The notes: a model not told the origin generated them from the letters alone. Numbered from the stretch's first letter, positions 32,916-45,702 are shown. The stretch is 64,000 nucleotides of DNA from Annulohypoxylon bovei var. microspora (GCA_022836615.1 MU405263.1:185657-249656), one strand, 5' to 3'. Made by a program: numbers and translations.

Positions 32916-34530
32916 ATGAGAATGGCACCTGCTACGAGCTCAATCAATACCAAACTTGAATTTAATACCTTCTCTAATGTTATTGATGGCCAACTCTTTA
33001 ACTCTAGCACTGGAGTGACTAGATTCACTGTGAACCCTGCTACATTAGAGGAAAACGCCAAAGTACCCGTCAGCACGCTTGATGATGTTGATAGAGCCAT
33101 TAAATCGGCACAGAATGCAGCGAAATCCTGGGCTTCAGCACCATGGGCAGAACGCCAAAAGGACTTGAAAGCGTACGCTGATGCTTTCGAGGCCAATGCG
33201 GAAGGTTTCCTGCACGTGCTGGTGAATGAGCAGGGCAAATCGGTCAGTTATTTATAATGTGAATTGTCCATAAGCCCCTTACATTAACAGCTATATCGTA
33301 CTATAGATCGGGGAAGCTCAAATTGAGCTTTGGTTAACCTTGATGTTCTTGCACGGCATTTGCGAACTGTCCTTGCCTGAGGAGGTAATGGAAGACAGCA
33401 ACAAGCGCAAAGTTATTACGCGACATATACCACTTGGTGTCGCTGTAGGAATTGTCCCCTGGAACTATCCCATCTTTCTGGCTTGTGTGAAGATTGCATC
33501 AGCTTTGATCACTGGCAATGTCATCATTCTGAAGCCTTCTCCCCATGCTCCATACTGCAACCTGAAGTTAGCTGAACTAGGCCTACGCTTCTTCCCGCCT
33601 GGTGTCTTTCAAGCTTTGAGCGGCGAAGATGACTTGGGACCCTGGTTGGCTGAGCACCCCGGTATCAACGTGGTCAGCTTCACCGGCTCTGTTGAAGTAG
33701 GGAAGAAGGTAATGGAGTCTTGTAGCAAAACATTGAAGAGATGTATCCTTGAGTTAGGAGGAAACGATCCGGCTATTGTGTGTTCTGATGTTGACATAGA
33801 GTCAACTGCTCCCAAGATCGCATATTTTGCTCTCGCCAATTCTGGCCAGATCTGTACTATCCCCAAACGCATCTACGTACATGAATCGATCTACGATAAG
33901 TTCCTCTCCGCTATGGTGGCATACGCAAATAACGTCAGCCTCAAACAAGATGAGAACCCTTCGATTGGCCCAGTGTCTAACCAACCTCAATACGAGCATG
34001 TCAAGGGACTACTTGCCGACATCGAGAAAAACAAGCTCACTTTAGCTACAGGAAGTACGAAGCCACCGAAGGATCAACAGGGCTTCTTCTTATCCCCGAC
34101 AATCGTTGATAATCCTCCAGATAATTCAAGAATCGTTACGGAAGAGCCGTTCGGTAAGTAACTTTTTGATATGATGCATGATATGGCAATCTCACAGTGA
34201 CATATAACTTATAATGAAGAGAGCTATGACTAACATATGGTAGGCCCTGTATTCCCAGTGATGAAGTGGTCTGAAGAGCCAGAGGTCATTCAACGTTCCA
34301 ACGATACTGACTTCGGCCTTGGCGCCTCCGTATGGTCGAGGGATGTAGCACAGGCTGACCGCATTGCTCGACGGCTTCAGGCCGGAACAGTTTGGATCAA
34401 CACGCATGCAGAGGTAGATCCGGGCATTCCGTGTGGGGGATTCAAGAACAGCGCGATCGGTGTCCAATATGGTGTAGAAGGCCTGAAGACCTATTGTAAT
34501 CTTCAGACCATATACACCAAGCTAGGTTGA
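32916..34530 (+). CDS. NAD(P)-dependent aldehyde dehydrogenase
   Basis: Exons 32916-33242, 33307-34153 and 34244-34530 give 486 aa, the usual ALDH length. Motifs: PWNYPIF (cofactor-site block), FTGSVEVGK (234-242), general base in LELGGNDP (E258), catalytic Cys in SGQIC (C292), and EEPFGPVFPV spanning the second splice junction. The family oxidises aldehydes to acids. It resembles the betaine/vanillin/medium-chain class and lacks a targeting peptide. As a neighbour of P450 and SDR genes it could oxidise a terpenoid aldehyde. Met1 or Met3 may be the start. Confidence 0.93.
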
Positions 34531-35972
34531 GCAGTAGTTCCGGGCACTCGTCGCCGGAGGTCCACCAGTGGTAGTCGAAGATAAAGTCATAATTGGATCA
34601 TAATCATGGGTTTTTTAATGATGTAATAAAAGCCTAGCATTTTACAAGGCATATGTGAACTTCCTAATCTTCAAGTGCAACCTTTCCTTATCTTCATTCT
34701 TCAATTAGGTGCCTTTTTTTGTCCACTCACATTGACCATAACCCCAATTTCTTCATCGTAATCCTAACCCTAACCCTGGTCCATATTACTTATCAACTTT
34801 GCATCGTTTCACTCTCTCATCGTAAGCTAAGGCTCCATTTTCCGTAGCAATTCCTCATGATTGTTTTTTAATTGTCCAGAACTGGTAGAATTAACTTCTC
34901 GGAGAGACTAGGTTAATTTATTTTGTTGTTAAAGTGCTTCTAGCCAAAATATGGGCAACCACCCCCTTATTTTGCCAACCCCAGGCCGTTCTAAGCTTTA
35001 AATGTTTTCAGGTCAATAGCCGAGAAAATCTCGAATAGCTCGATATGTTGCACTGGTGCCAAAGGGGTAAGCTTTCGGTATGTTTTAATATAAGTAATCA
35101 ATAACCCCCACTATCACAATGAAGGTAGGTAGGTATTTAACCCCTTTGCTTAGTCATGTAACTGGAGACTAGGAATAAATCAATTGCGGTCCCATGTGTG
35201 TTTCTTACGTATGTAGGATGGACATGCATAGCCCAGTTGGCAAATCACTATCGTTAACAAGATACACCTATCAAAATTCCAATTAGGAGGGTATGTTGGT
35301 CTGTTACATAGATGCATTACTGCCCCCATGTTGACGCAAGGAGTAAAGTATTATTAATCAACACTCTAAATTTCTTCCTCATAGACCTAAGATAAGATGC
35401 GAAATAATTATGTGATTCCATAGCTTGACATAGGTAATAATAGAAGTTTAATATACTAGAACCCATCAACATCTCCTGAGATTGTATTATGCCCTCAGCT
35501 CAGGGCTATGTCTTGATTACCTAGGTACGTAACTCCACTAGCTTTAGGACTTATTTAGTTATCTCGAACAAGATTTCGAACATAGTCAAATATTAACATA
35601 TCAAGGGAAGTTAGAAGGCATCTACTTATCCTAAAGCTGCACCAACAACTACCTGCATAGTTCAAGAAGGGATGAAGTAAAAGCAGGTTATGAGCCGGTC
35701 ACGTCGACAAACGTGGCTTGTTGGTTACACAAATTTCATAATCCAACTTAGAAATTGGTAACACTTATAACTCGGTGCCCGGTTCACCGTACGAGCTGTA
35801 CCTACTCAGCATCGACCGTTAGGTTTGTTTTTAAGCTATAGATTGATATCATATTTGAAATATAATTGTGAATTTGCATTTGGATGTAAACTTGAAACAC
35901 AAGGTCGATATCCCCATTGTCTCAATTTACACATTCACGTCGGCACAGTCACCATTATTACTCTTTACGAAT
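34531..35972. other. AT-rich intergenic region
   Basis: About 1.4 kb. It contains a short telomere-like CCTAACCCTAACCC stretch at about 34766-34779. No gene recognised. Confidence 0.45.
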
Positions 35973-37096
35973 ATGACTTCCTCGGGGTATACTCCAGTAG
36001 GGCAATACACTCAGTTATTCCCCCCAAAGCCAGGATTCACGGAAAAGGATCTACCAGACCTGTTTGGAAAGGTATGCCAGCTGCCAACCCTTATCTCCAT
36101 AGATTATTTCGTCTAAAACAATTATTACAGGTGTATATTGTGACTGGTGCCAATGCTGGTATCGGGAAGGAATTGTCTCGAATCCTGTACTCCAAGAGGG
36201 CGGAGGTCTATATGGCTGGGCGCTCCAAGCAGAAGATTGTGGACGCCATTCGCGACATTAAGAACATGATATCTGCTTCCGATGTGGGGCAACTAGTATT
36301 CCTGCACCTAGACCTTGCCAATCTTGTCACAATAAAGGCTTCTGCTGAGCGATTCCTTGAACGCGAGAATAGATTGGATGTTCTTTGGAATAACGCAGGG
36401 GTTATGAACCCTCCTGAGGGTTCTGAGACCGAGCAAGGCTACGAGTTACAATTAGGGGTCAACTGCATCGGTACATTCTTGTTCACGAGATTGTTAACGC
36501 CGACACTCATTAAAACTACAAAATTGGAGGTTGCGGGCGCTGTTCGTGTCGTATGGGTATCGTCTCAGGCGATCGAGTCGACATGGGCTATCAGAGAGGG
36601 TATTGACATGGACAATCTGGATTATCACGAAGGCATTCCAAGCATGACGAAGTATTGCATCAGCAAGACCGGCAGCATGTTTTATGGGACGGAATATGCC
36701 AAGCGACACGCAGCAGACGGCATACTTAGCGTCCCTTTGAACCCAGGTCTGATTGACACTAATCTCTGGCACGCTCAAGGAAAACTATCGCACGCCTTTC
36801 TCAGAATGTTTATTCTGCATCCGACAGTTTTCGGCGCTTACACAGAGCTGTTTGGTGGCCTATCTCCGGAGGTCACACTCGAGAAATCAGGACAATGGGG
36901 TAAGTACATGTTTCAATTGCGCTTCTAAGCATCGTATTCAGACTCTAATTTGGAAATAGTCATTCCATGGGGAAGATTCCAATCACTTCGGAAAGACCTT
37001 GTGGCTGGCTCGAGATCGACTAGCGAGCCAGGCGGTACTGGAACTGCAGAAAGATTCTGGGATTGGTCGGAGGAACAAGTCAGATCTTATCTCTAG
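35973..37096 (+). CDS. Short-chain dehydrogenase/reductase
   Basis: Exons 35973-36071, 36131-36899 and 36960-37096 give 334 aa. The Rossmann motif TGANAGIG is at 38-45 (directly after intron 1), NNAG at 120-123, catalytic Ser near 177, and YCISK (Y208, K212). The C-terminus VIPWGRFQSLRKDL... and WDWSEEQVRSYL is typical of the fungal retinol-dehydrogenase/WW-oxidoreductase-like SDR group. It would interconvert alcohols and ketones or aldehydes using NAD(P)H. I took the ATG at 35973 because the frame upstream of it has no SDR character. It is the rightmost gene of the putative cluster. Confidence 0.92.
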
Positions 37097-37868
37097 ATGG
37101 CGTTGCTAATCGAGTGTTGTATACTATAATATCTCCGTAATGCAGATTATTTACTTAGAAGCTTTTTGTATGCATCCCTTGTCTCCTCAATTACGAGTAG
37201 GCCAGATGAACAAATTGGTTGAATCTGATTGGCTGCGAGGTTCAAAAGGGGGGTGGCAGCCAGCTCTTCTTCTAATGTTTGCCTGTACAACATCGCAAAA
37301 CATACAACAATTTGAAATTCCAGCTAAATTTAACTAAAGTCAGGTCAAATCAAGTTTCGAGGAATCCCTACAAATATGATGGTTAGGACCAAAGATTTCG
37401 CACAACTGGCGATGGGTCAAATAAGACTTTGCGCACTGTGGAAAGTTTTACCTTAGTGGCTAAGGACCTTAGGTTATAACGCAATCAAGCACTAAACCAT
37501 AGCGGAGACATCACTATTAGGCCTCAGGCTTAGCTTAAAGCTGATACAGTACCGATTGATTGCTGATCGAATCACGCACTGGGCAAGGGTCATAACTAAC
37601 AAATATCTAGACTCGGGCTGGCTTAGTCATCATCGAGCCCACTTCCTGAATAAATATGTGGGGTTACAAAAAGAAAAAGGGGTAGGGAGGGGTTTTCACT
37701 TGTCAATTCACCCAATTTTTCAGGAAATATATTTGTACGCCTTGCAAGTCCATGAACTTTAGATAAACAATAACACCTTATTCGCTTTTATTTGCCAAGG
37801 TTATATCGAATTATATAACATTATATAACATTATATAAAGATATCCATTCATATATACCCAAGTTAAA
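37097..37868. other. Intergenic region
   Basis: No gene recognised. It contains the short TTATATAACA repeat near 37811-37840. Confidence 0.45.
37811..37840. repeat. 10-bp TTATATAACA tandem repeat
   Basis: Two full copies and one partial copy of TTATATAACA just downstream of the GH2 stop codon. Confidence 0.8.
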
Positions 37869-40793
37869 TTACTGCGCCTTAAGGACTATCTCCGCTCCTT
37901 CGAGTCCAGCTGCCTGGGCGCGAACGGTGATCTCCCCTGTAGCTCCCGGCTTCGAACGCACGACAACCAAGGCGAGACCGCCGAAGGCATCCCGCGTCAG
38001 GCTCGGGAAAGCAGTGAAATCGGCAGGGTTACCGTTGTCAGTAGACACGATCTCAGCAGGGCCGGAGATGGAGAATGTAATGGCGTCGCTTGCCTCGGGG
38101 GCGGTGGTCCCAGTCTCGTCGACGACGGTGACGGTGATGAAGGACAAGTCGGTGCCGTCGCCCTGGATAGTGGTGCGGTCTGCCGCTAGGTTCAGCTTCG
38201 CGGGTTCGCTGGCCGTCTTCACCGTCTCCTCCACCCACACACTGCCGTTCTTGTACGTGATGACGTGGAGGTCGCCCGGCGAGTAGGTCACGTTATCCCA
38301 TCGGAAGCGGTAATTGGATGGCTCCCTTTGCAGCTTCCCGGCCGACTTTCCATTGACGAACAGTTCGGCCTCGTCGGCAGATGAGAATACGTGGACCGGA
38401 GTAACTTCGCCGACGCGGTCGGGCCACGTCCAATGTGGTAGAATGTGTGCCATAGGGCTAGACCTATGTTAGCGATCATTCGGTAAAGGTGAATACATTA
38501 CTCAGAAAAAATTGACATGTTTTCTCTGGTCCACTAGATTCCATCCAGCAAGAAACGAATCTAAGAGGGAATTGTGACGAAAGTAGTATACATACTATCA
38601 GTCAGTTAGCAACTAGTGAGAGCTCAAACAGGAATAGGGTTGCAAGTACCAAATCAGAGCGCCAGCGAGCCTGGTATAGGAAGAAGCGGTCCTTCTTGAA
38701 ACCAGCGAGATCGATAATTCCGAAGTACGAGCTGCGGGCCTCGGTGTCGAACGGCGTAGGCTCGCCGAGGTAGTCCCAGCCAGTCCAGACGAACTCGCCC
38801 GCAGCGTAGGAGTACTTGTCCTGCATTCCGAAAACCTTGTCCGGTGACGAGCCCCAGGAGACGGCGTAGAGTTCGTAAGCGCTCACAAACAATGTCTCAG
38901 AATCCTCGCCTATACCGTCTTGGACAGTGGTGCTATTGGCGCTGGTCACGGGGAAAAGATAGGTGCCGCGCGAGCTAACACCTGAAGAACTCTCCGTGCT
39001 CCACAGTACCTTATCCGGGTATGCTGCGTGGTAAGGAGGGTACGCCGAGACGAAAGACGTGCCGCGGCCCTCGCCCTGGTAGTTCAAGCCGGGAATATCG
39101 AGGGCAGTGGCGAACTCGCTACCCGCCTGAGCGTTGTTTATACCGGCGCCGACGTGTCGCGTCGGATCTTCTTCATTCACGATACCGACGAGCTCCCGGG
39201 CAGTTGCGCCACCGGAAGCTGTCGTCTGCTCAACAATCTCGTTGCCGACACTGAACGCCATGATGGAAGGATCTGGGATGAAATATTGTTAGTGGGTTTC
39301 CAACTAAACATCAATGAGGGGTGCTTACGGTTGCGATCCCTGCGGATGAAGGTACGGAGATCCTGTTCATGCCATTCTTCGAAATAAACGTGGTAGTCGT
39401 CCGAGATCTTCTGTAATTTCCAAACGTCGAATATCTCGTCTAAGACCAAGAATCCGAACTCATCCGCTAGGTCAAGCAACTCGGAGGCTGGTGGATTGTG
39501 AGACATCCGAAGCGCATTGCAGCCCATTTCCTGCAACAATTCCAATTGTCTCTCAGCGGCTCTAAGATGGAAGGCAGCACCAATAGAGCCGTGATCATGA
39601 TGGTTATTCGTGCCTTGAATGTAAACACGCTTCCCATTGACAGAAATGCCCGTGTTGCCATCGTACGTTATAGAGCGAACTCCAAAACGTGTTTGGTAGG
39701 TATCAATAACGGCACCATCTGCAAGAAGTGTCGTGATGGCAACATAGAGGTTGGGTTCCTGGTCTGGCTTTGGTCCCCAGAGTTGTGGGTTTGTTATCGT
39801 GACTGAAGCATTGACAGACTGCTTGCTGGCCGCCGCCACATTTGCAGTCGCTTGTGGAAAAGAGGCAACCACATCTGCCCCAGGCTGTCCAGTTTTGGTA
39901 TCAAGCACGTATACATCAGTCTTTACCTCTACCTGACGATCGGAATCTTTCTTGTTCTCAATTTCAACGGTCAGGTCCACGTCGGCTGATTCGGCGGACA
40001 CCACTGGTGTCGTAATGTACGTTCCATGCTGACCGATATGAGTCTGGTCGACCTTGACCAACCAAACGTTTCGATAGAGACCAGCGCCGGGATACCATCG
40101 CGAGAAGTTCAACGGATTGTCAATTCGAATAGCTAACAAATTTTCTCCCGCCTTTACGTATGGGGTAAGGTCCAGGCGGAAGGAATTGTAGCCGTAGGGC
40201 CACCCGCCTACAATCTGGCCATTAATCCAAATAGCAGAGTTGGACATAGCTCCGTCGATGTCTAAGAAGATAGACTTGTCACTGTCGTCTGAAGTAATCG
40301 TCAAATTGCGGCGGTACCACCCTACACCGTTGATAGGTAAGGCGCCCATACTGTTCGGGATATTAGGTGCGTGGAAGGGGCCCTTGATAGCCCAATCGTG
40401 CGGAACATTCACGACCTCCCAGTCATTGTCATCGAACGCAGTCTGCACGTATGTGACGTTGCTGCCCGGGGCAATCCCGGTCGGGCGGTCATATTTGGCG
40501 CCGTTAACAATGAAGTCGTTTCCGGTAGGGAGAATCCAGTCCTTCAGTATGTCGTATGACAGAGAGTCAGGATTTGACTCAAACCGAGAAAAGCGCCAGT
40601 CCGAATTGATGCTGACGCGCTCACGACCTGCCAACACTGTAGGATATCCATTAAGAGACTTCCTATTAACGACACCTGCTTCGACAGCTTGGAGGCTTCC
40701 AAGGAGTGCGAGCCCCAGTGAAAGGAGCCCACAGGAATTATACACCGTTCGCGCTAGTGGCATCATGATGTTGCATGTGCGCGTAGCTGACAA
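37869..40793 (-). CDS. Secreted GH2-family beta-galactosidase-like glycoside hydrolase
   Basis: Minus strand: exon 40793-39329, a 56-bp intron, exon 39272-38650, then exon 38457-37869; roughly 890-900 aa. Signal peptide MMPLARTVYNSCGLLSLGLALLG (probable start Met10/11). A sugar-binding N-domain contains WYRRNL and RWYPGAGLYRNVWL. The TIM barrel carries the acid/base Glu in SVGNE (E500) and the nucleophile in WSTESSSG (about E582). C-terminal Ig-like domains end at LKAQ. GH2 enzymes of this shape release terminal beta-galactose (or related sugars) from plant glycans outside the cell. The gap 38458-38649 does not close: canonical donor and acceptor differ by two bases in phase. Two CTAAC branch sites lie in it, so a small extra exon is likely. 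Otherwise the gene is frameshifted. Confidence 0.9.
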
Positions 40794-43782
40794 GATTGAA
40801 TGAGCCGGTGCTCATCTCTTATTTATAGAGTGGGAGCATGGTAGCCCGGAACCCCATTTTCGATGGACTAGACCGCGGTAGCTACGGCGCCGAGAAATGC
40901 AAGTAGTCAGTCATGTGAGAACCGTAGTTTATCACCCGTTGCAAGCTCCGATTTGGATCTTGTATTCTCGGGCTCCGGGTTATTTCTAATCGAATAGCCG
41001 GAAGGCCAAGCCGGAGAAACCAGGTTTCTTAGGATTCTTAGCTCTTTTGAAAGCCGATGATTGGTGCGAATACTATAATTATACTAAGGAACGTTACATT
41101 ATAGACTTTTTTTTTGAGTTTTTACCGGTTAGCTTTATACCAAGACAAAATATTTATGAAAAGGGGATTGGCGATTTCCGCAATGGCTTTAAAATTTCCG
41201 GTGGGAAAGGGAGGTTTCCTTCAAGTTTTCATTCGTTAATAGTCACTAGAAGCACGTAGTAAAGATTAGAAATAGGGCCGCTCAAGGCTAGGGATTTTCT
41301 TTGATTTCAATGTTTTCGGGGTAGTTGATAAATGTATTCGGATAGATGAAGAATTGTTTCTTACTTATAGTCGGTAGATATGTATAAAAATTAGGTAGTG
41401 TTGAAAGAAGGAATAACTACCATATTCATTTGGAGTATAGAAACTCCAGACACTGAAGCTTTAGTGACAAGTTCTAGCTCGTTTCCAAAGGTACATTCTC
41501 TTCTATAGAAATGAGCCACCCGTTCAATGAGATAAGAGATGTACCTAGGTATTCAACTTTGTGAGATATTCTTCGTATTCGTAAAAGAGCATCTATTTTG
41601 TCATAAACAATGTTTTCGCCTTAAGGGGTAATGTCCCACTTATATCAGCCTATAATAGCTTAATAATTGTTATACTTAAGCAAGAATACAGACTCCATAC
41701 TAAATTATGTACCTCTCTTCTATGTTGAGGTTAGATTAAAGTTTGCATCACACCTACCTACCTAAGGAGGTACCCATTGCTGCCAACAATGACGTCAATT
41801 ATCGTCTGATAGTGAATATACTTGGTAACTATAGGGTCTTATAATATGGTTATAAACATTACGGAAAGCCCGAAGTCACTGTATCATGAAATGATTTTCA
41901 TCCTGAGCTTGCTCCGGAGCTAACCTAAGAAAATATGAAACTACATGCCCTTGTGGTGTTCGATATAAAACACACAGTAGATGAAGATTTTGATGGTAGG
42001 ACAACATATGTGCCCAAACTAGACAGCCATTACAATTTCCTCCTTGACATAAGACGCGCGGCCTGAGACATTAAAAGTCGAGTAGGATGTGGTCAACTTC
42101 AAGACGGAAGACATGGAATCCGTTAGCTAACTTAGAGCGGTGGTTGCGCGAATTGTGATGCTTATCACCAGTTTCATGACTCCGTGAAGCTATAGGAGTA
42201 TCGTGGCCGCTATCAATGGCTAAGGGGTATAGTTCACCAAATCAATGACACCCTCAACGAAGTGGATCTTGCGTCATATGCCACGGAGAGTAGCCACGGA
42301 GAGTAACGCAGAATCGTCAATCTCATCTAGTTTTCTTAGCTCGTGGGATTGTTGGTTTCATGGTTCTAGAGTGATTGGAATGGGCAACCATCTGTATGAA
42401 TAGTGTGGAGGGGGACGCTCATATGCCATTGGGGGTATCCATGGTGTATGGCATGATAGCAGTGTGAAGTAGCCGGAAATCATCACGTGGCTACACTTGA
42501 GCCACTGATATTGAAACCGATATGATGCGTTTTACCCGTCCAAGTCCTTTACTATATTCTCGCTTTGATCTGTGGTGGAATATACTAACTGGGCTTACAT
42601 ATAAAGTTGACCTCCTTTTCCTCCAGGTAGCTTTTTCTCAAGCATCACATAACTCGGAAGCTGCCAGAAAAGACCACCAACCTGGGCAATATATCATCAA
42701 ACGTTACCTACCTACTATATCCTTCACACCGGTTTCCCCTCACATCATGGGTTCCTGCGTATATGATCCGACATTTACGAAGAATGTAACGGCCAGGATA
42801 GAGACGTACTGGGTCTGTGTAGGTGATATAACCATGTTTGCATGTGTTATTACCTTGAACTGACCTATCTTAGTGCCACTGCAGCTACACACCAATATTA
42901 ATCGTTCTCCACGACCACTGCCCGAACTGTGGTCACCAACGATGCGCCGTTTGCCGAATATGGACTAGGGAGATCTGAAAGTGAACGGGGGTATAAAAAT
43001 GATCACACATGATATGATGTTTCCTGGGGGAGACTCGAGAGTATGGATCACGCAACGTGAGAAAGTGAGAGGGCTTGAATTGCTAGTATTAGAATTTGAA
43101 AATTGGGTATATTGCGTGTTGGAAGAGTTGCAAATTGGAACTGCTGCTATAGTCTTATCAATGAGAACCCCCATTAGCTCTGAGAACTGATGCCCTATTT
43201 GACATTTTTGACTATATACGTGTACCTGGATTCTAGTTGCCAAGTCCAATAACCGTTCAATAGGATTTACTTATCGCCAATAGGAGTGTAGACCGGTCAG
43301 TGAAATACCTAGGTACATAAAAATCGAGGTCTTATCATGTTATACCCAATCTGCAATTTGCCGTAGGTACCCGAAATTAAAAATTGGCGCCTCTAGCGTC
43401 ATATTTCATTTTCCTGTGTTTTAGCACGTGACCTTTTAGACGTGCACGTAAACTGTACAGGCTGGGATCATGCTTTTTGTACCTAAGTACTGTTCGCAGC
43501 ATCGGGATCCACCTACAAAATTGTTTGGATTTATATCACGGCTTTGATAAAAAAAGTCAATACATACCAATCAACCAGTATTGGCGAAGATCGGAAACGG
43601 CCGCGACATTTAAAAAAACCATTTAGCCCAGGCAATCAGATGAGGCCATTACCAAACCCGTCCGAACTAATCAACTCTCCCATCTCCTATCCCGTTCCTA
43701 CCCACAGTAGTTTTCTCCCACGTAGATAGCTAGATAGGAAAGCCGGCCACACAGGATGTACGCGGGATAATCCAACGCTACC
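40794..43782. other. Long AT-rich intergenic region
   Basis: About 3 kb. No gene can be supported. A small + strand ATG frame at 42747-42863 (38 codons, MGSCVYDPTF...) and scattered open stretches from 41930 to 42960 may be decayed coding DNA. A 13-bp tandem duplication (GCCACGGAGAGTA twice) lies near 42281-42306. Confidence 0.4.
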
Positions 43783-44823
43783 ATGCCATCAAGACTAGAA
43801 ACGCTCCTGCCCCAGTTCAAAAGCACACAGCTGAAGCAATTGGCCTCCATATGCGGCGCCAAGGCCTCGGGCAGGAAGGCAGAGCTCGTCGAGCGTCTCA
43901 CCTCCATCGCCAAGCTGCCGGTAGCTAAAAACAAGCCGTTAATCCTAAGCATAGACATGGGCATCCGTAACTTGGGGTACAGCTTCCTGACCCCCGCCGC
44001 CGAGCCCGGACAAGACAAGCCCGCGGCTCTAACGGCGGAAGATTTGCGCAGCCCGCCGCGCATCCACTTACACGCTTGGAGGCGACGGGAGCTGTTTGAG
44101 ATATCGCCGGACGAGCCAGTCGACCCTGACCAGTTCAGCCCGACTTCGCTAGCCATTGCTGCGGACCGGCTAGTGCGGCAGGACCTACTGCCCCTCAAGC
44201 CGACGCACGTGCTCATCGAGCGGCAACGTTGGCGCAGCGGCGGCGCGGCAGCAATCCAAGAATGGACTGTCCGGGTTAACACGCTCGAGGCCATGCTTCA
44301 CGCGTCGCTGCGCACGTCGCGAGAACTCGGGCATTGGAACGGCGAGACCGCGTCTGTGTCTCCTACCAGCGTCACAAGGTTCTGGCCGGCACCCGCAACA
44401 ATAACGAACAAGGAAGATACTCCCAAAAGGAAGAGCAAAGCAGTCGAGGGGAAGCCACGCAAAGAATCTAAGTCGCAGCAGAGCAAGAAACATAAGATCG
44501 GCGTCTTGACGGACTGGTTAAAGATGGAATCTAAGGACCAAGTTATCCTGCCTGCGAACCGCGATATGGAAAATGCTCTAAAGCAATTCCGCCTGAAACT
44601 AAGTGGCGCTCGTAGGTCGCGCGTTGCGGAAGCGGATTTAGTAATTGAGGCCGGGCCGAGGAAAATTGACGACCTGACTGATTGTCTCTTGCAAGGGGTA
44701 GCCTGGCTGAAGTGGGAGGAAAATAGAGCGCTCCTCCTTAGAGAGGATATGATAATGGAGCTACTAGACTCAAATATCTTAGATGAACAAGATGTCACGC
44801 CTCTCGATGATATTATAGACTAA
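43783..44823 (+). CDS. CCE1: Mitochondrial cruciform-cutting endonuclease (Holliday-junction resolvase)
   Basis: Single exon of 346 aa. N-terminal SAP-like helix-loop-helix (about 10-44, STQLKQLASICGAKASGRKAELVERL) as in S. pombe Ydc2. The RNase-H-fold catalytic domain carries the expected acids: D58 in ILSIDMGIRNLGY, E146 in HVLIERQRWRSGG, and D296/D297/D300 in KIDDLTDCLLQG. CCE1/Ydc2 enzymes resolve four-way junctions in mitochondrial DNA. A Lys-rich insertion (about 205-240) separates the two halves. No strong presequence is visible, as in some homologues. Confidence 0.93.
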   Translation: MPSRLETLLPQFKSTQLKQLASICGAKASGRKAELVERLTSIAKLPVAKNKPLILSIDMGIRNLGYSFLTPAAEPGQDKPAALTAEDLRSPPRIHLHAWRRRELFEISPDEPVDPDQFSPTSLAIAADRLVRQDLLPLKPTHVLIERQRWRSGGAAAIQEWTVRVNTLEAMLHASLRTSRELGHWNGETASVSPTSVTRFWPAPATITNKEDTPKRKSKAVEGKPRKESKSQQSKKHKIGVLTDWLKMESKDQVILPANRDMENALKQFRLKLSGARRSRVAEADLVIEAGPRKIDDLTDCLLQGVAWLKWEENRALLLREDMIMELLDSNILDEQDVTPLDDIID

Positions 44824-45043
44824 GCGCATAATTGCAATTTTGTACAAAATATCCATCTACGGTCAAACCAAGGCACGGGTCCTCGTCAAGACTACTACTC
44901 TCTATTACTCTACGTGCAACACAATTCCAAGCTAACCCGAGCCTGTGAAAATTGGGGTATAACAGGCCCAGGACAACATCAACCAACCTCTCCTCAACGA
45001 AATCTATCCACTACTTCTCATCACAACTCCCTCCGCAGACTAT

Positions 45044-45702
45044 TTACAAGAAGAGAACGCTAGTCAATCCAGTAGCGAAGAGCGCGGCGGCAGCATAGAG
45101 GAAGGGCTGAGGCTCGGTAGCCACGCCAGCATTGCCGGTGGGAGTGGCGGAGCTGCTAGAACTGCAGAAGAGATAAACATTAGCAACAATATCCGACTAA
45201 GAAAAGGATAAAGATACTTACGTAGCGCTAGTAGAGGTGCTTGCGTCAGAAGTGCTGGAGGAGCTACCAGTCGCGGTAGCAGAAGCAGAAGCGACACCAG
45301 AGCCAGTAGCAGAAGCAGAGCCGGTGCTGGACTGGCCAGAAGAGGTCGAGGTGGGAAGGGCGGCAACAGTTACGCCCTCGGCCAAGCACTTGGAGGAGTA
45401 GACCTTGTAGGCCGCAGGGAGGACGTCGGTGTGGCAAGCGTTGGTCAAGTTGCCCTGAACGGCATCCTGGAGATCACCGCAAACGGCCTTCATGTCGGTG
45501 GGGTTTGCCTGAACTCTGTATACATCGCCATGTTGATTAGTCTCGTGACCCGCATCATAAAAGTATGTTTCATCCTTGAACCAGCTCAACTCAAACCAAA
45601 ACCAACGTACCCAAGGGCGGACAACAAACAGGCCGGAGGCATAGCGGCGCGGACCTGGACAGAGGCCATGACGGCAGTGAAGACGGCGAAAGAAGGACGC
45701 AT
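45044..45702 (-). CDS. Small GPI-anchored secreted protein with four cysteines
   Basis: Minus-strand exons 45702-45611, 45515-45222 and 45161-45044 give 167 aa. The signal peptide (MRPSFAVFTAVMASVQVRA) is followed by MPPACLL and three more Cys (VCGD, NACHT, SSKC), then a Ser/Thr/Ala/Gly-rich stalk from about residue 85. A hydrophobic C-terminal tail (FLYAAAALFATGLTSVLFL) serves as a GPI signal. It resembles small GPI-anchored cell-surface proteins of ascomycetes; four cysteines are too few for a CFEM domain. It probably sits at the plasma membrane or cell wall. Each intron has good GT...AG ends, and splicing restores a Gly and a Thr codon. An ORF reading through intron 1 with a different N-terminus is not credible because it lacks the signal peptide. 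Confidence 0.82.

Noticed and set aside
43698..44294. 198-codon minus-strand frame opposite CCE1
   Set aside because: The + strand encodes the catalytic acids of CCE1; the minus frame is Ser/Arg/Leu-rich shadow.
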